Source of the DNA: Deltaproteobacteria bacterium
Lineage (GTDB): Bacteria; Myxococcota_A; Polyangia; Polyangiales; JADJMO01
DNA length: 64,000 nucleotides
Direction of reading: 5' to 3'
NCBI GenBank assembly: GCA_016182965.1
Contig: JACPFM010000058.1
Coordinates: 1-64,000 of the forward strand
Shown: piece after piece, positions 6,312-16,032 of the stretch
Numbering within the stretch: position 1 is the first letter of the stretch
Layout of the letters: each line of letters starts with the position of its first letter
Position numbers and translations under genes: made by a program
The notes under the pieces: model-generated
Databases searched by the model: none
Told to the model about the DNA's origin: nothing
The model's input: only the letters and a program-made list of their open reading frames with translations

Positions 6312-8282
6312 ATGCCCGACCCCCAGAAGACCCTGAAGATCACCGGTCGCGTCCTCTACCTCACCGAAGACCCCGAGCTGATCGAGCGTCAGCTCGCCGG
6401 CGAGGACCTGGCGCACGACCCCGGCCGGAAACTGGTCGACAGCATCTCGACCGACGAGATCACGCCCGGTTGGGTGTGTTACTACTACGACGAGACGCTC
6501 GCGAAGTACGCGCTCATCGGGCTGCGCGGCGGCGTCATCCCGCAAGGCGGCGTGCAGGGCGGCGGCTTCCAGGTCGTGGTCAGCGGCAAGTCGAAGGGCT
6601 GCGGCAGCTCGCGCGAGCAGGCGCCGTACGCGGAGGTCGTCGCCGGGATCAAGCTGGTGGTCGCCGAGTCGATCGAGAAGATCTACGGGCAGAACTGCCA
6701 GAACATCGGCCTGCTCACGACGACCGACTTCTCGATCCTCGAGCGCGTCGCGCGCGGCGAGGAGATCCCCGTCTCCGAGTTCACCAAGGGCCTCGACGCG
6801 ATCAGCGCGGCGATCGTCGAGGCAGGCGGCCTCTTCGCCTACAACAAGGAGCGCATGGCGGGGCGCGCGTCGCCGCCGGTGGTCGACACGCCCAAGCGCC
6901 CGATGACCATCGTCGAGAAGATCATCGCGTCGCACGCGATCGTCGACGCCAGGAGCGGCAAGCTCGGCGTGCCGGCGGTGAAGCCGGGCGACGCGCTCTT
7001 CATCCGCACCGACGTGCGCTTCTCGCACGAGTACGTCACGCCGATGGCCGCCGCGCTGTTCAAGGCCGGTTTCGGCGAGGGGACGAAGGTGCAGGCGCCC
7101 GAGAGCGTCTACGCGTTCCGCGATCACCTCACGTTCCTCGATCTCGTCATGCCGCGTGCCCACCGCGAGATGGGTCTCGACACGCAGGCGAAGACGCTCG
7201 CCACCGTCCAGCAGTCGTTCGCCGACTCGATGGGCTTGCGTTTGTACGGCGAGGTGCACCGCGACGGTCAGCTCGTCGGTTCCGAGGCGATCTGCCACAA
7301 CATGGTGATCGAGGAGCTCGGCATGCCGGGCGACGTCATCGCCGGCACCGACAGCCACACGTGCATGGGCGGCGCGCTCGGCGCCTTCGCGTTCGGCGTC
7401 GGGTCGACCGACATGGCCAACGCGTGGTTCACGCGCGACGTGCGCGTGCGCGTCCCCGAGACGGTGCTCTTCCGCCTCACCGGGAAGATGCGCCCCGGGG
7501 TCTGCGCGAAGGACGTGATGCTGCACATCCTGTCGCGGCCGTTCTTCCGCGGCGGCGACGGCATCGGCAAGGTGCTGGAGTTCCAGGGGCCGGGCGTCTC
7601 GGCCATGCCGCTCGACGAGCGCGCCACGCTCACCAACATGGCGGTCGAGGCCGGCGGGTTCACCGGCGTGATCGAGGCCGACGAGGTGGTGGTCGACTTC
7701 ATCCACGCGCTGCGCGGCACGCCCAAGGAGGAGGTGCGCGAGCGCCTCGTGACGAGCGATCCCGACGCTCGGTACTTCGCCACCTTCGACATCGACCTCG
7801 ATGCCGTCGAGCCGATGGTCGCGACGCCCGGCGATCCGCGCAACGGCGTGCCCCTCGCGAAGCTGCTCGCCGAGTCTCCCGAATTGAAACTGGACATCGC
7901 CTACGGCGGCTCGTGCACCGGCGGCAAGAAGGCCGACATGGACATGTACGCCGAGGTGCTGCGCCGCGCGATCGAGCGCGGAGAGCGCGTGGCCGAGGGT
8001 GTCCAGCTCTACATCCAATTCGGATCCCAGCGAATCCGGAAGTACGCGGAAGAGCGCGGTTATCTCGAGATCTTCGAGAAGGCCGGCGCGCACCTGGTCG
8101 ATCCGTCGTGCGGCGCCTGCATCAAGGCGGGCCCCGGCGTCTCGGACAAGCCGGAGCAGGTGACCGTGAGCGCGATCAATCGAAACTTCCCCGGACGCAG
8201 CGGACCGGGCAAGGTCTACCTCGCGTCGCCGCTGGTCGTGGCTGCGAGCGCCGTCGCCGGCCGCCTCGCCGCCCCGGACTGA
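6312..8282 (+). CDS. Fused aconitase/3-isopropylmalate dehydratase-superfamily hydro-lyase
   Basis: The 656-aa protein carries the small swivel domain first (about 1-185, with the substrate-binding motif KGCGSSREQAP) and the large Fe-S catalytic domain second (about 200-656). The large domain has GTDSHTC (Cys351) and the three cluster ligands: Cys535 in GSCTGGK, and Cys600 and Cys603 in SCGACIK. In LeuC/LeuD these are separate proteins, and in aconitase the swivel is C-terminal, so the swivel-first order is notable. It should dehydrate/rehydrate a 2-hydroxy acid; whether isopropylmalate, homoaconitate or aconitate cannot be told. It stands alone, without leuB or other pathway genes nearby. 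Confidence 0.85.
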   Translation: MPDPQKTLKITGRVLYLTEDPELIERQLAGEDLAHDPGRKLVDSISTDEITPGWVCYYYDETLAKYALIGLRGGVIPQGGVQGGGFQVVVSGKSKGCGSSREQAPYAEVVAGIKLVVAESIEKIYGQNCQNIGLLTTTDFSILERVARGEEIPVSEFTKGLDAISAAIVEAGGLFAYNKERMAGRASPPVVDTPKRPMTIVEKIIASHAIVDARSGKLGVPAVKPGDALFIRTDVRFSHEYVTPMAAALFKAGFGEGTKVQAPESVYAFRDHLTFLDLVMPRAHREMGLDTQAKTLATVQQSFADSMGLRLYGEVHRDGQLVGSEAICHNMVIEELGMPGDVIAGTDSHTCMGGALGAFAFGVGSTDMANAWFTRDVRVRVPETVLFRLTGKMRPGVCAKDVMLHILSRPFFRGGDGIGKVLEFQGPGVSAMPLDERATLTNMAVEAGGFTGVIEADEVVVDFIHALRGTPKEEVRERLVTSDPDARYFATFDIDLDAVEPMVATPGDPRNGVPLAKLLAESPELKLDIAYGGSCTGGKKADMDMYAEVLRRAIERGERVAEGVQLYIQFGSQRIRKYAEERGYLEIFEKAGAHLVDPSCGACIKAGPGVSDKPEQVTVSAINRNFPGRSGPGKVYLASPLVVAASAVAGRLAAPD

Positions 8283-8353
8283 AAACCGTCACGACCGCTG
8301 CTCTTCGGGTGAACCTTCCGGCCGCCGAGTGGTACGGTGGGCGCGCGGCAGGC

Positions 8354-10315
8354 ATGAGCGAAGCTGCGCACGAAGATCCGCTGATCGGCACCGTGATCGC
8401 CGATCGCTACCGCGTCGACGAGAAGGTCGGCGACGGAGGCATGGGCGCGGTCTATCGCGTCGAGCACACGCACATGCGCAAGCGCCTCGCGCTGAAGGTG
8501 CTCCACCACGATCTCTGCTCCTACCCCGAGATCGTGGCGCGGTTCGAGCGCGAGGCGATGGCCGCGGCGAACATCGAGCACCCGAACGTCGCCAACGCGA
8601 CCGATTTCGGCAAGCTCGCCGACGGCACCTTCTACCTGGTGCTCGAGTACGTCGAGGGGCTCGACCTGCGGCAGCTGCTGCAGCGCGATCGCTACCTCGT
8701 GCCTGCGCGGGCCGTGCACATCGCGCTGCAGGTGCTCGGCGCGCTCGGTCGCGCCCACGAGCTCGAGATCGTCCACCGCGATCTGAAGCCGGAGAACATC
8801 CTGCTCGTCGAGAAGGACGGCGATCCGGAGTTCGTGAAGGTCCTCGACTTCGGCATCGCCCGCGTGCCGGTCGGCGCGCTCGGCGCGCCGCGCACCTCGG
8901 GCGACAAGCCGCTGACCAAGGCGGGCACCGTCTACGGCACGCCCGAGTACATGGCGCCAGAGCAGGCGCTCGGCCAGCAGGTCGACGGGCGCGCCGATCT
9001 CTACGCACTCGGCGTGCTCCTGTTCGAGATGCTCACCGGGGTCCGCCCGTACGACGACGTCGACAAGGTCGCCCTGCTCGGCGCGCACGTGAGCAAGCCG
9101 ATCCCGCGCGTGTCGAGCCGCGCGCCGCGCGATCAGTACATCCCCGAAGGCCTCGAGCTCGTCATCACCCAGGCGCTCGCGAAGCAGCCCGACGATCGCT
9201 TCCAGAGCGCCGGCGACTTCGCCGGTGCGCTGCTCGATCTCGGGTTCGAGGCGCCGCTGCCGATCATCCGTCACCCGTCGCGCAACGCCGACAAGAGCGG
9301 CGCGTTCTCCCTCGGGGCCGACTCGCGTCCGTCGGCCAAGATTCGCATCGACGACCGCGTGCCGGCCGAGACGGCGCCGACCACGCCGCAGGAGTCGCTC
9401 GACTCCTCGCGCCAGGCTCCGGCGCTGCGCCCCTCGCCGTCCCCGGCGCCCGAGTCTCCGCTTCCACCTGCGGTCGCCGAGCCGACGCGCGGTTCGCGCG
9501 TGCCGTGGGTGATCGCGGCGCTGAGCGTGCTCGCGGCGGTCGCCGCGGTGCTCGTCTTGCGTCGTCCGGATCAGGTCGCGCCCGCGACGCCGATCCCGTC
9601 CGCCACCGCGACGGCCGCGACCGCCACCGACACGGCGACGACCGACGCCACTTCGTCCGCGCCGCCGTCCTCGCCCTCGGCCAACGCGAAGGAGCTCGCG
9701 CTGCGGGCGCTCGGTCGTGTCGCCTCGGGCGAGATCGAGGGCGGCGTGAAGGACCTCGAGGCGCTGGTCGTGAAGTACCCGACCGAGCCCGCCGTGCTGC
9801 GCGCGATGGCGCAGTCCTACGCGAAGGGCAAGCGGCCCGGCGACGCGCTCGGTGCCATCAAGAAGCTCGTCGCCGTCTCGCCCGAGTCGGCGTCCGATCC
9901 GCTGCTCACCCCGATCTTCGAGGACGCCCTCGCCGATCCGAAGGCGGCCGACGACGCGGTCGCCACGCTCGTCGGTCCGCTCGGCAAGCCCGGCGCGAAG
10001 CTCCTCTACGAGACTGCCTTCAGCGAGAAGGCGCCGGCGGCGGCGCGCGCGCGCGCGACCAAGGCGGTCCGCGACCCGAAGGTCGCGAAGAACCTCCCGG
10101 CCTCCATCCGGGCGCTCGTCGACCTGCGCCTGGCCACCGCCTGCCCCGCGAAGAAGACCGCGCTCGACAAGAACAAGAAGGCGCTCGACGCCGACGCGCT
10201 GCCGCTCCTTCAGTCGATGGCCAAGCCGACCTGCGGCTTCGATCACAAGCAGCCGTGCTGGCCGTGCATCAAGGATCTCGACGTCATCATCAAGGACGTC
10301 GAGGCGCGCAAGTAA
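8354..10315 (+). CDS. Membrane Ser/Thr protein kinase (Pkn/Hanks type)
   Basis: The 653-aa protein has an N-terminal kinase domain (about 20-290) with the Gly loop GDGGMGAVY, the ATP-binding Lys in LALKVLHH, the catalytic HRDLKPEN (about 140), DFGIA, and the activation-loop GTPEYMAPEQA. A Pro/Ser-rich linker leads to one membrane segment (about 382-402, WVIAALSVLAAVAAVLVL). A TPR-like helical extracytoplasmic domain follows, ending in a Cys cluster (CGFDHKQPCWPC). This is the usual myxobacterial Pkn layout: an outside sensor driving cytoplasmic phosphorylation. The start is the ATG at 8354. It converges with the next gene, their stops 1 base apart. Confidence 0.93.
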   Translation: MSEAAHEDPLIGTVIADRYRVDEKVGDGGMGAVYRVEHTHMRKRLALKVLHHDLCSYPEIVARFEREAMAAANIEHPNVANATDFGKLADGTFYLVLEYVEGLDLRQLLQRDRYLVPARAVHIALQVLGALGRAHELEIVHRDLKPENILLVEKDGDPEFVKVLDFGIARVPVGALGAPRTSGDKPLTKAGTVYGTPEYMAPEQALGQQVDGRADLYALGVLLFEMLTGVRPYDDVDKVALLGAHVSKPIPRVSSRAPRDQYIPEGLELVITQALAKQPDDRFQSAGDFAGALLDLGFEAPLPIIRHPSRNADKSGAFSLGADSRPSAKIRIDDRVPAETAPTTPQESLDSSRQAPALRPSPSPAPESPLPPAVAEPTRGSRVPWVIAALSVLAAVAAVLVLRRPDQVAPATPIPSATATAATATDTATTDATSSAPPSSPSANAKELALRALGRVASGEIEGGVKDLEALVVKYPTEPAVLRAMAQSYAKGKRPGDALGAIKKLVAVSPESASDPLLTPIFEDALADPKAADDAVATLVGPLGKPGAKLLYETAFSEKAPAAARARATKAVRDPKVAKNLPASIRALVDLRLATACPAKKTALDKNKKALDADALPLLQSMAKPTCGFDHKQPCWPCIKDLDVIIKDVEARK

Positions 10316-10316
10316 C

Positions 10317-12773
10317 CTACTCCGGCAGCAGCGGCACCGGCGCGAGGGCCGCCGACTGCGCGCGGCAGCTCGCGGCGCTCGCGCAGCCGCAGGCGTTGCC
10401 GCCGCGATCCTCGAGCGTCGACGCCGTGCGGACCGGCGTGGTCTCCGGCTCGACGTCGATGTCGAGCGGGGCGCACGCGAGGCGCGACCCGGCGAGGGAG
10501 AGCTTCGCGCCGAAGACGCTGATCCCCGCGCGGTCGACGTCGCGCACCAGCGTGCCCTCGACGTTCAGCGCGCCGCCCCGCGCCGAGAGGCCGTCGCCGA
10601 AGAGCGCGCCGGGCGCCGCGCGGACGTCGCGCACCAAGGTCCCGTGCAGGGTGGCGGTGGAGGCGATCGCGTACACGCCGACCGCGCGGGCGCCGTCGAC
10701 GAGCGAGCTCCGCAGCTCCAGCGTGCCCGGCGTCGAGGCGAGCTGCACGACCACGCCGGCGCCGTAGATCGCCTCGGCGTTCGCCGGCCGCACGTCGCGC
10801 ACCACGCTGCGCTCGATGCGCGCGTTGGAGCCGGCGATCAGCACGCCGACCTCCGTGGCCCGCTCGACGACGCTGTCTTCGACGAGGAGCTCCCCCGGCG
10901 CCGACGATCCCTTCGACGGGCCGACCTCGATGCCGCGGCCGTACCCGGGCGCGAACGGCCGCGGCGCGATGTCGTGCACCCAGCTCGCGCGCACGACGCC
11001 CGAGCTCCCGTACACCACCACGCCGGCGCCGTCGCAGGAGCCGACGTGCGAGCGCGTCATGGTCAGCGTCGCGGGCCCGGTGCCGGTGGTCGACTGCGCG
11101 ACGACGCAGAAGCCCTCGCCCTGATCGGTCGCCACAGGGCGGACGTCGCGGATCTCGCTCTCGTCGATCGTCAGGCTCGATCCGGTCGCGAGCACGCCGG
11201 CGCCGTCGCTGCCGGCGACGAGCACGCGACGGAGCGTCACCGTCGACGGCGCGCCGGTCGTCTCGGAGGTCCGCGCGATGACGCCGCGCCCCGTGCCGCG
11301 CGCGCCGCTGCGGCGCCCGATCGCGCGCACCACGACCTCCTGCATGCTCACGGTGCTGCCGGCGACGAACAAGCCGGTGTCGTCGCAGCGGTCGAGGCTC
11401 GAGGCGCGGAGGAGCAAGTACGAGGGCAGCCCCTTGCTGCCGAAGGTCTGCACGCCGACGCAGCGGCCCGGGCCGGCGAGGTGATCGCCCATCGCGATCG
11501 AGTCGCGGATGGTCAGCCGCGCGGCCGTGACCTGCGAGCCGCTGACGAACAGGCCGGCGTCGTGCGCCCGCTCGATGAGCAGACCGTCGAGCGTGAGCGT
11601 CGCTGCCTTCCCGGCGTCGTCGACGGTGGCCTCCACGCCGTGTCCGGAGAGGTACTTCGGCGAGCCGGCGATGTCGCGCACGACCGTGGCGGAGATCTCC
11701 CCTTGCGCGCCGCCGACGATGACGCCGGCGTCGTAGACACGCTCCACGACGGACGACCTCAGGTTCAGCGAGCCCTGCGCGGCGTTGCTCGCGACCTCCA
11801 CCCCGCGGCCTCGGTCCTCCAGAGGGGTCACGTCACGGACCGCGAGGCGCTCGGCGTCGAGCGACGCGCCGACGATCCACGCGCCCAAGCCCGCCACGCG
11901 CGCGATGGTCACGTCGCGGACGCGCACGCGTGTCGTGCGGGTCGCGAACTGCGCGCGCAGTCCGATGGCGTTCACGTCGTGGATGAAGACCCGCTCGACG
12001 AGCGCGTCGGCGTCGGAGACCTGCACCGCGCTCGCCGCCGCGGTCGCCGGCGCGCTCACCGACAACCGGTGCAGCTCGGCGTCGGCGCGCACGCGGACGG
12101 CCGGCGCCTTGACCCCATCGACCGCGCGGAGGTGAACGAGCGACGGACACCGCCCATAGAGGCGCACCGGCTTGCCGACGTCGAGGTTCTCGACGTAGGT
12201 GCCGCCGGCGATCGCCACCGTGGTCGCCGTCGCCCCGGCTGCGTCGATCGCCGCCTGCACCGTGCGGAACGGCCGCGCGCTCGTGCCGTCGCTGGTCCCG
12301 GCGAACGCCTGATCGACGTAGAGGACCGGCGCGTCGGTCGGGACCTCGCCCCACGGCGCCGGGCCGCAGTCGGCGAGCGGCCGGCAGCTTGCGTCGCCGG
12401 GCGTGGCGATCTCGAAGTCGGCGCACGTCGCAGACGGCAGCAGCGCCTCGCAGCCGCCCTTGCCGTTGGCGACGAAGCCGGTCGGGCAGGTGCGCGCGCC
12501 GACGGCGACGCACGCCTGGTCACCGGGCACGGCGAGCGATCCGTCGGCGCACGAGGCGGGCGGCAGAACCGGCACGCAGCCGCCGCGATCGTCGCCTTGG
12601 AACCCGTCCGCGCAGCGCAACACGCCGACGGACATGCAGACGTCGTCGGCCACGGCGATCGACAACGCCGGGCAGTCCGCCAGCGGCGCCTCGGGCTCCG
12701 GGGCGCCACACGACGCTACGATCGCGACCAGCGCGCACGCCCCCCAACGAACGAACGCGCGGAGCCCCCCCAT
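10317..12773 (-). CDS. Secreted parallel beta-helix lipoprotein (DUF1565-like)
   Basis: The 818-aa protein has a lipoprotein signal (lipobox IVASC near residue 22). Three Cys-bracketed repeats follow (ADCPALSIAV, ASCADGSLAV, ATCADFEIAT; about 30-135). A DUF1565-like motif (PVLYVDQAFAGTSDGTSARP) leads into some fifteen beta-helix coils with recurring VV.DV and GAGV turns. Such folds usually bind or cleave polysaccharide or serve as adhesins; no catalytic triad can be picked out. It is probably on the outer membrane surface. Its promoter region holds a MITE-like element (12805-12907). Confidence 0.8.
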   Translation of the reverse strand: MGGLRAFVRWGACALVAIVASCGAPEPEAPLADCPALSIAVADDVCMSVGVLRCADGFQGDDRGGCVPVLPPASCADGSLAVPGDQACVAVGARTCPTGFVANGKGGCEALLPSATCADFEIATPGDASCRPLADCGPAPWGEVPTDAPVLYVDQAFAGTSDGTSARPFRTVQAAIDAAGATATTVAIAGGTYVENLDVGKPVRLYGRCPSLVHLRAVDGVKAPAVRVRADAELHRLSVSAPATAAASAVQVSDADALVERVFIHDVNAIGLRAQFATRTTRVRVRDVTIARVAGLGAWIVGASLDAERLAVRDVTPLEDRGRGVEVASNAAQGSLNLRSSVVERVYDAGVIVGGAQGEISATVVRDIAGSPKYLSGHGVEATVDDAGKAATLTLDGLLIERAHDAGLFVSGSQVTAARLTIRDSIAMGDHLAGPGRCVGVQTFGSKGLPSYLLLRASSLDRCDDTGLFVAGSTVSMQEVVVRAIGRRSGARGTGRGVIARTSETTGAPSTVTLRRVLVAGSDGAGVLATGSSLTIDESEIRDVRPVATDQGEGFCVVAQSTTGTGPATLTMTRSHVGSCDGAGVVVYGSSGVVRASWVHDIAPRPFAPGYGRGIEVGPSKGSSAPGELLVEDSVVERATEVGVLIAGSNARIERSVVRDVRPANAEAIYGAGVVVQLASTPGTLELRSSLVDGARAVGVYAIASTATLHGTLVRDVRAAPGALFGDGLSARGGALNVEGTLVRDVDRAGISVFGAKLSLAGSRLACAPLDIDVEPETTPVRTASTLEDRGGNACGCASAASCRAQSAALAPVPLLPE

Positions 12774-12804
12774 GCGGGGATGCTACCGCGCGTTCGCGCT
12801 ATCG

Positions 12805-12907
12805 AGAGCCTGTTGCGGAAGTCAGCCCGCTCGCTGCGCTCGCGGGCAATTACCAGGGCCGCCGAAGGCGGACCCGGGCGAAATCGGATACTTCTGCAAC
12901 AGGCTCT
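12805..12907. mobile_element. Small MITE-like element with 18-bp terminal inverted repeats
   Basis: AGAGCCTGTTGCGGAAGT (12805-12822) and its near-perfect inverse (12890-12907, one mismatch) bound a 103-bp sequence with no coding capacity and an internal hairpin around 12827-12846. The GAGCCTGTTGC end resembles those of some IS5-like elements. No clear target duplication is visible. It lies just upstream of the beta-helix gene start. Confidence 0.5.
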
Positions 12908-12946
12908 AGAGCACCGAACGGTTTGAATCCGTCGCGAAACACGTGA

Positions 12947-13047
12947 GGTTGCGTGAGATTCGCGTCGCACGGACCGGAGGGCGACGCAGGCGTACTGGCA
13001 GTACGTCGAGGAGACCGGAGGGAGTACGACGCGAAGATCGCGCAACC
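12947..13047. repeat. Long imperfect hairpin, ~100 nt
   Basis: The 21-nt arms 12947-12967 and 13027-13047 are inverted with three mismatches. The loop contains a second hairpin, GTACTGGCAGTAC. It begins 23 bases downstream (minus strand) of the DUF6748 gene and may act as its terminator or be a REP-like element. Confidence 0.45.
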
Positions 13048-13069
13048 ACGCGCTTGCGCGCGCATCGAG

Positions 13070-14005
13070 TCAGAGCGGCTTGACCGAGCACTTGCCTTCG
13101 ACGCAGCCGTACGCCGGCGGCATCACGCACATGATCTTCGGGCACATCAGCGGGACGGCGCTGCAGTGCGTCTCCCAGGTCTTCTGGAAGTAGTCGGCCG
13201 ACGCGATGTTCATCGCGGTGGTCGGGCAGATCGCGCAGTAGCAGTCGGCCTCGGAGGTGACCGGCTTGTTGTACGCGGTCATCGTGCAGTCGCTGTCGAC
13301 GAGGCACGCGCTCGGATCGACCGGCTTGTGCGCGACGCGGGTCCAGAACTCGGTCGTCGAGAGCGCGCGGCCGCCGTTGGACGTGTTGTGCACGGTGCCC
13401 GCGGCGAGGATCGTCTCGAGGTGCACGGCGGAGCCGGCCTTCTCGCCGAGCGCGCCGTCGAGATCGGACAGCGAGCGGGAGATCGTGGAGTTCAGCTTGT
13501 CGGCCGTCTTGTCGAAGCACGGCGCGCGCACGCACATGATGCCGTTGTACTCGACGCGGTAGAACGAGCCGCTCGGCGTCGAGCCGCTCGCGGCGCTCCA
13601 CACCTCGGTCGGCTTGAACACGCCCCAGGTGCCCTGGGTGCCGTACTCCAGCGAGCCGATGGTGCCGCGCACGACGATGGCGCCGCGATCGGCGACGTCT
13701 TCGCTGGTCAGGCCCGCGGCCGACCAGTCCATCTCGGCGACGTAGCACTCCTTCGCGTAGCGACCGTCGAAGCACTTCGTGTTCGCCTTGTTGACGCGCT
13801 TGACCCAGAAGCCGCCGCACATCGGGAACATGCAGCGACGGACGTCGACGCGGACGCTGAAGTAGGTCGACGTGCTGGAGATGCTCGCCGCGCCCTCGGA
13901 GGACTCGGTGTCGACCTCGCCGTCTTCGTCACCGACGTCGGTGGCGGCGGAACAACCGAGAACGAGAGCGGCGGCGCTGGCGAGCAGGAAGCTGAAGGTG
14001 CGCAT
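13070..14005 (-). CDS. DUF6748-type secreted lipoprotein, 311 aa
   Basis: The ATG at 14005 starts a lipoprotein signal (MRTFSFLLASAAALVLGCSA; lipobox LVLGC). The mature part opens with an acidic linker and then TYFSVRVDVRRCMFPMCGGF, the hallmark of DUF6748, repeated more weakly around RVEYNGIMCVRAPC. Many paired Cys suggest disulphides, and a Cys-rich C-terminal module (ACLVDSDCTMTAYNKP) resembles those of other myxobacterial surface proteins. The function is unknown. A longer upstream start at 14077 is possible but would bury the signal peptide. Confidence 0.75.
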   Translation of the reverse strand: MRTFSFLLASAAALVLGCSAATDVGDEDGEVDTESSEGAASISSTSTYFSVRVDVRRCMFPMCGGFWVKRVNKANTKCFDGRYAKECYVAEMDWSAAGLTSEDVADRGAIVVRGTIGSLEYGTQGTWGVFKPTEVWSAASGSTPSGSFYRVEYNGIMCVRAPCFDKTADKLNSTISRSLSDLDGALGEKAGSAVHLETILAAGTVHNTSNGGRALSTTEFWTRVAHKPVDPSACLVDSDCTMTAYNKPVTSEADCYCAICPTTAMNIASADYFQKTWETHCSAVPLMCPKIMCVMPPAYGCVEGKCSVKPL

Positions 14006-14198
14006 GGACGGGGCTCCTGAGTGGATGACCTCGGAAATCGGGTCGATGCCCGATGTGCGCACCTCGCCTACATCCACGCTGGGATCCCGTCAAGCTCGTA
14101 CGCTCACCGCTTTGTCGGGAATCAGGAGAGCGCTGCCCGAGCTGGCGCAAGGCAAACCGGACAACCGGTCGCCGGGGGATCGGGGGACCGTGACCGGT

Positions 14199-15899
14199 TC
14201 AGCAAATCGGCTCGATCCGCAGGATCCCCTTGCGACCCACGACCACGCGGATGCGGTGCCACGGCGCGTCGTCGGCGCCCTCGCAGGGGCGCAGGCGATA
14301 GACGACGCTGACGTTGTAGACGCGGCGCGCGACGGCCGCGTAGATGCTCGCGTCGTCGGGATCGGCGAAGAGCACGCGGCGCTTCGGATCGTCGGTGTGC
14401 GCGAGCCAGTGGCCGATGTTCAGCCGGAAGATCTCGGTGAGCATCGGGAACGACGGATCGACGCCGGGCGCGAGGCGCACCTCCTTGGTGTGCCAGAGGA
14501 CGCGCTCGGGACGCGCGCACTCCTCGAGCGCGTGCTCGCGCGTCAGGCGGCGGCGGGCGAGCACCGCGTCGGGCACCTTGTGGAAGGGCACGAAGCCGGC
14601 GCGCTCACGCACCTGTCCCACGTCGCGCTTGCGCTCGTGGTCGCGGATGGTCCACAGCCGGTCGGGGAAGCGCCGCGAGATCCACTTGTTGAAGACCTCC
14701 TGCAGGACGGCCTTCAGGCGGTCCTTCACCGCGTAGGCGAGGACCACCAGCAGCGCGTAGCGGAAGACGTTGTCGGACAGCTGGTTGGTCTGCAGCGCGG
14801 CGAAGACGGCGAAGGCCATCGCGAGGGCCGCCGCGATCGCGTACAGCACGTGCACGACCCACATCGCGCCCTCGCGGACCTCGTGCGAGAGCCAGAGCAC
14901 CGACGCCGTGAACCGCTTGAGCACGTGGCGGCGGAACTCGAGGTGCTCGATGTCGCGCTCGTTGGCGCCGGCGCGCGTGACCGAGTCGTAGCCTCGCTCC
15001 GCGCGGGCGCGCGCCTCGGCGACGGCCGCGGCGGCGACGTTCTCGGCGAGATCGGGGTGGGCGGCCTCGACGCGCGCGTCGTGCTCGAGGCGCAAGGCGA
15101 GATCGGCGCAGACCGCCTCGATCGCGAGGGAGGTCGCCTCGTCGCACCACGCCAGCGTGAAGAGCACCTCGTCGGCGAGCTTGTGCGCGCGCGCCGCGTC
15201 GACCACGTCGCGGAACTCGCGGCCGACGGTGTTGCAGAGGACGGCGAACCCGAGCGCCTCGTTCTTCACCCGCGTCGGATCGAGCTCGTCACACAGGAGC
15301 TGCTCCACCGCGCGCATGGCCGCGAGGCCCGACGCGCGCACCAGGCACGCCCACAGGCGGAGCTCGCGCGTGGCCTCGGCGTTCGCCGAAGGCGACGACG
15401 GATCGGCCCCGGCCTGCTCGAGCGCCTTGGACACCCGCCGGAGCCACGAGCCCTCGGTGTTGCGCGCGAGCTCGGCGAACGGCAGCTCGCCCACGGCGTA
15501 GCGCACGTACGACTGCAGGTCGTCGTAGATGGCCTTCTTGCTGTAGGTCGCCTCGTGGATGCGGAAGCTCTCGGGGACGAAGAAGTACGCCTCCCAGACG
15601 CGCGTCTGCTCGGAGGCGGCGAGCGGGAAGTCGATCGCGAACTCGAGGTGGGTCTTGTCGTGGACGCGCCACTCGACCGCCTCTCCGGGCTCGACCGCGG
15701 TCGCCGCCGACCGCGCGAGATCGCCGAACAGCGACGCCCAGTCGGAGACCGGCGCCGGCTCCTGGCGGCCGCCTCGGAGGGACGACGGGGACGGGAACAA
15801 GGCGCGCAGCTGCGCGCGAGGTCGCCAGCTCGCGGCCGGGTTGTCGGCCGGCTCGCTGCGACCCTTGCCCGGGCGAGTGGAGGGGAGAGGTTGAACCAC
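14199..15899 (-). CDS. Hypothetical membrane protein, 566 aa
   Basis: No family is recognised. The N-terminal ~50 residues are low in complexity; a following large helical domain (about 50-330) contains LRLWACLVRASGLAAM. Two membrane segments follow (about 340-365, VVHVLYAIAAALAMAFAVF, and about 375-392, FRYALLVVLAYAV). The C-terminal domain holds LNIGHWLAHTDDPKRRVLFA and ends YRLRPCEG...RKGILRIEPIC. The layout of two large soluble domains around a hairpin membrane anchor suggests an inner-membrane protein with both domains on one side. Confidence 0.7.
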   Translation of the reverse strand: MVQPLPSTRPGKGRSEPADNPAASWRPRAQLRALFPSPSSLRGGRQEPAPVSDWASLFGDLARSAATAVEPGEAVEWRVHDKTHLEFAIDFPLAASEQTRVWEAYFFVPESFRIHEATYSKKAIYDDLQSYVRYAVGELPFAELARNTEGSWLRRVSKALEQAGADPSSPSANAEATRELRLWACLVRASGLAAMRAVEQLLCDELDPTRVKNEALGFAVLCNTVGREFRDVVDAARAHKLADEVLFTLAWCDEATSLAIEAVCADLALRLEHDARVEAAHPDLAENVAAAAVAEARARAERGYDSVTRAGANERDIEHLEFRRHVLKRFTASVLWLSHEVREGAMWVVHVLYAIAAALAMAFAVFAALQTNQLSDNVFRYALLVVLAYAVKDRLKAVLQEVFNKWISRRFPDRLWTIRDHERKRDVGQVRERAGFVPFHKVPDAVLARRRLTREHALEECARPERVLWHTKEVRLAPGVDPSFPMLTEIFRLNIGHWLAHTDDPKRRVLFADPDDASIYAAVARRVYNVSVVYRLRPCEGADDAPWHRIRVVVGRKGILRIEPIC

Positions 15900-16032
15900 G
15901 TCTTCTCACAGTCTTGTGAATTCGGCCCCGGCGGGCAAGGAAACCCACGCCCCCGGATCCGGCGATTTTCGGGCTCGGGTTCGGTGCGGGCTCGCGCAGG
16001 GCCCGCACGGCGCGCTAGAAGTCGATCCTCCG

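Noticed and set aside
6186..8093. Minus-strand open frame of 635 codons opposite the aconitase-type gene
   Set aside because: Shadow of a confidently assigned gene; no start site or domain support.
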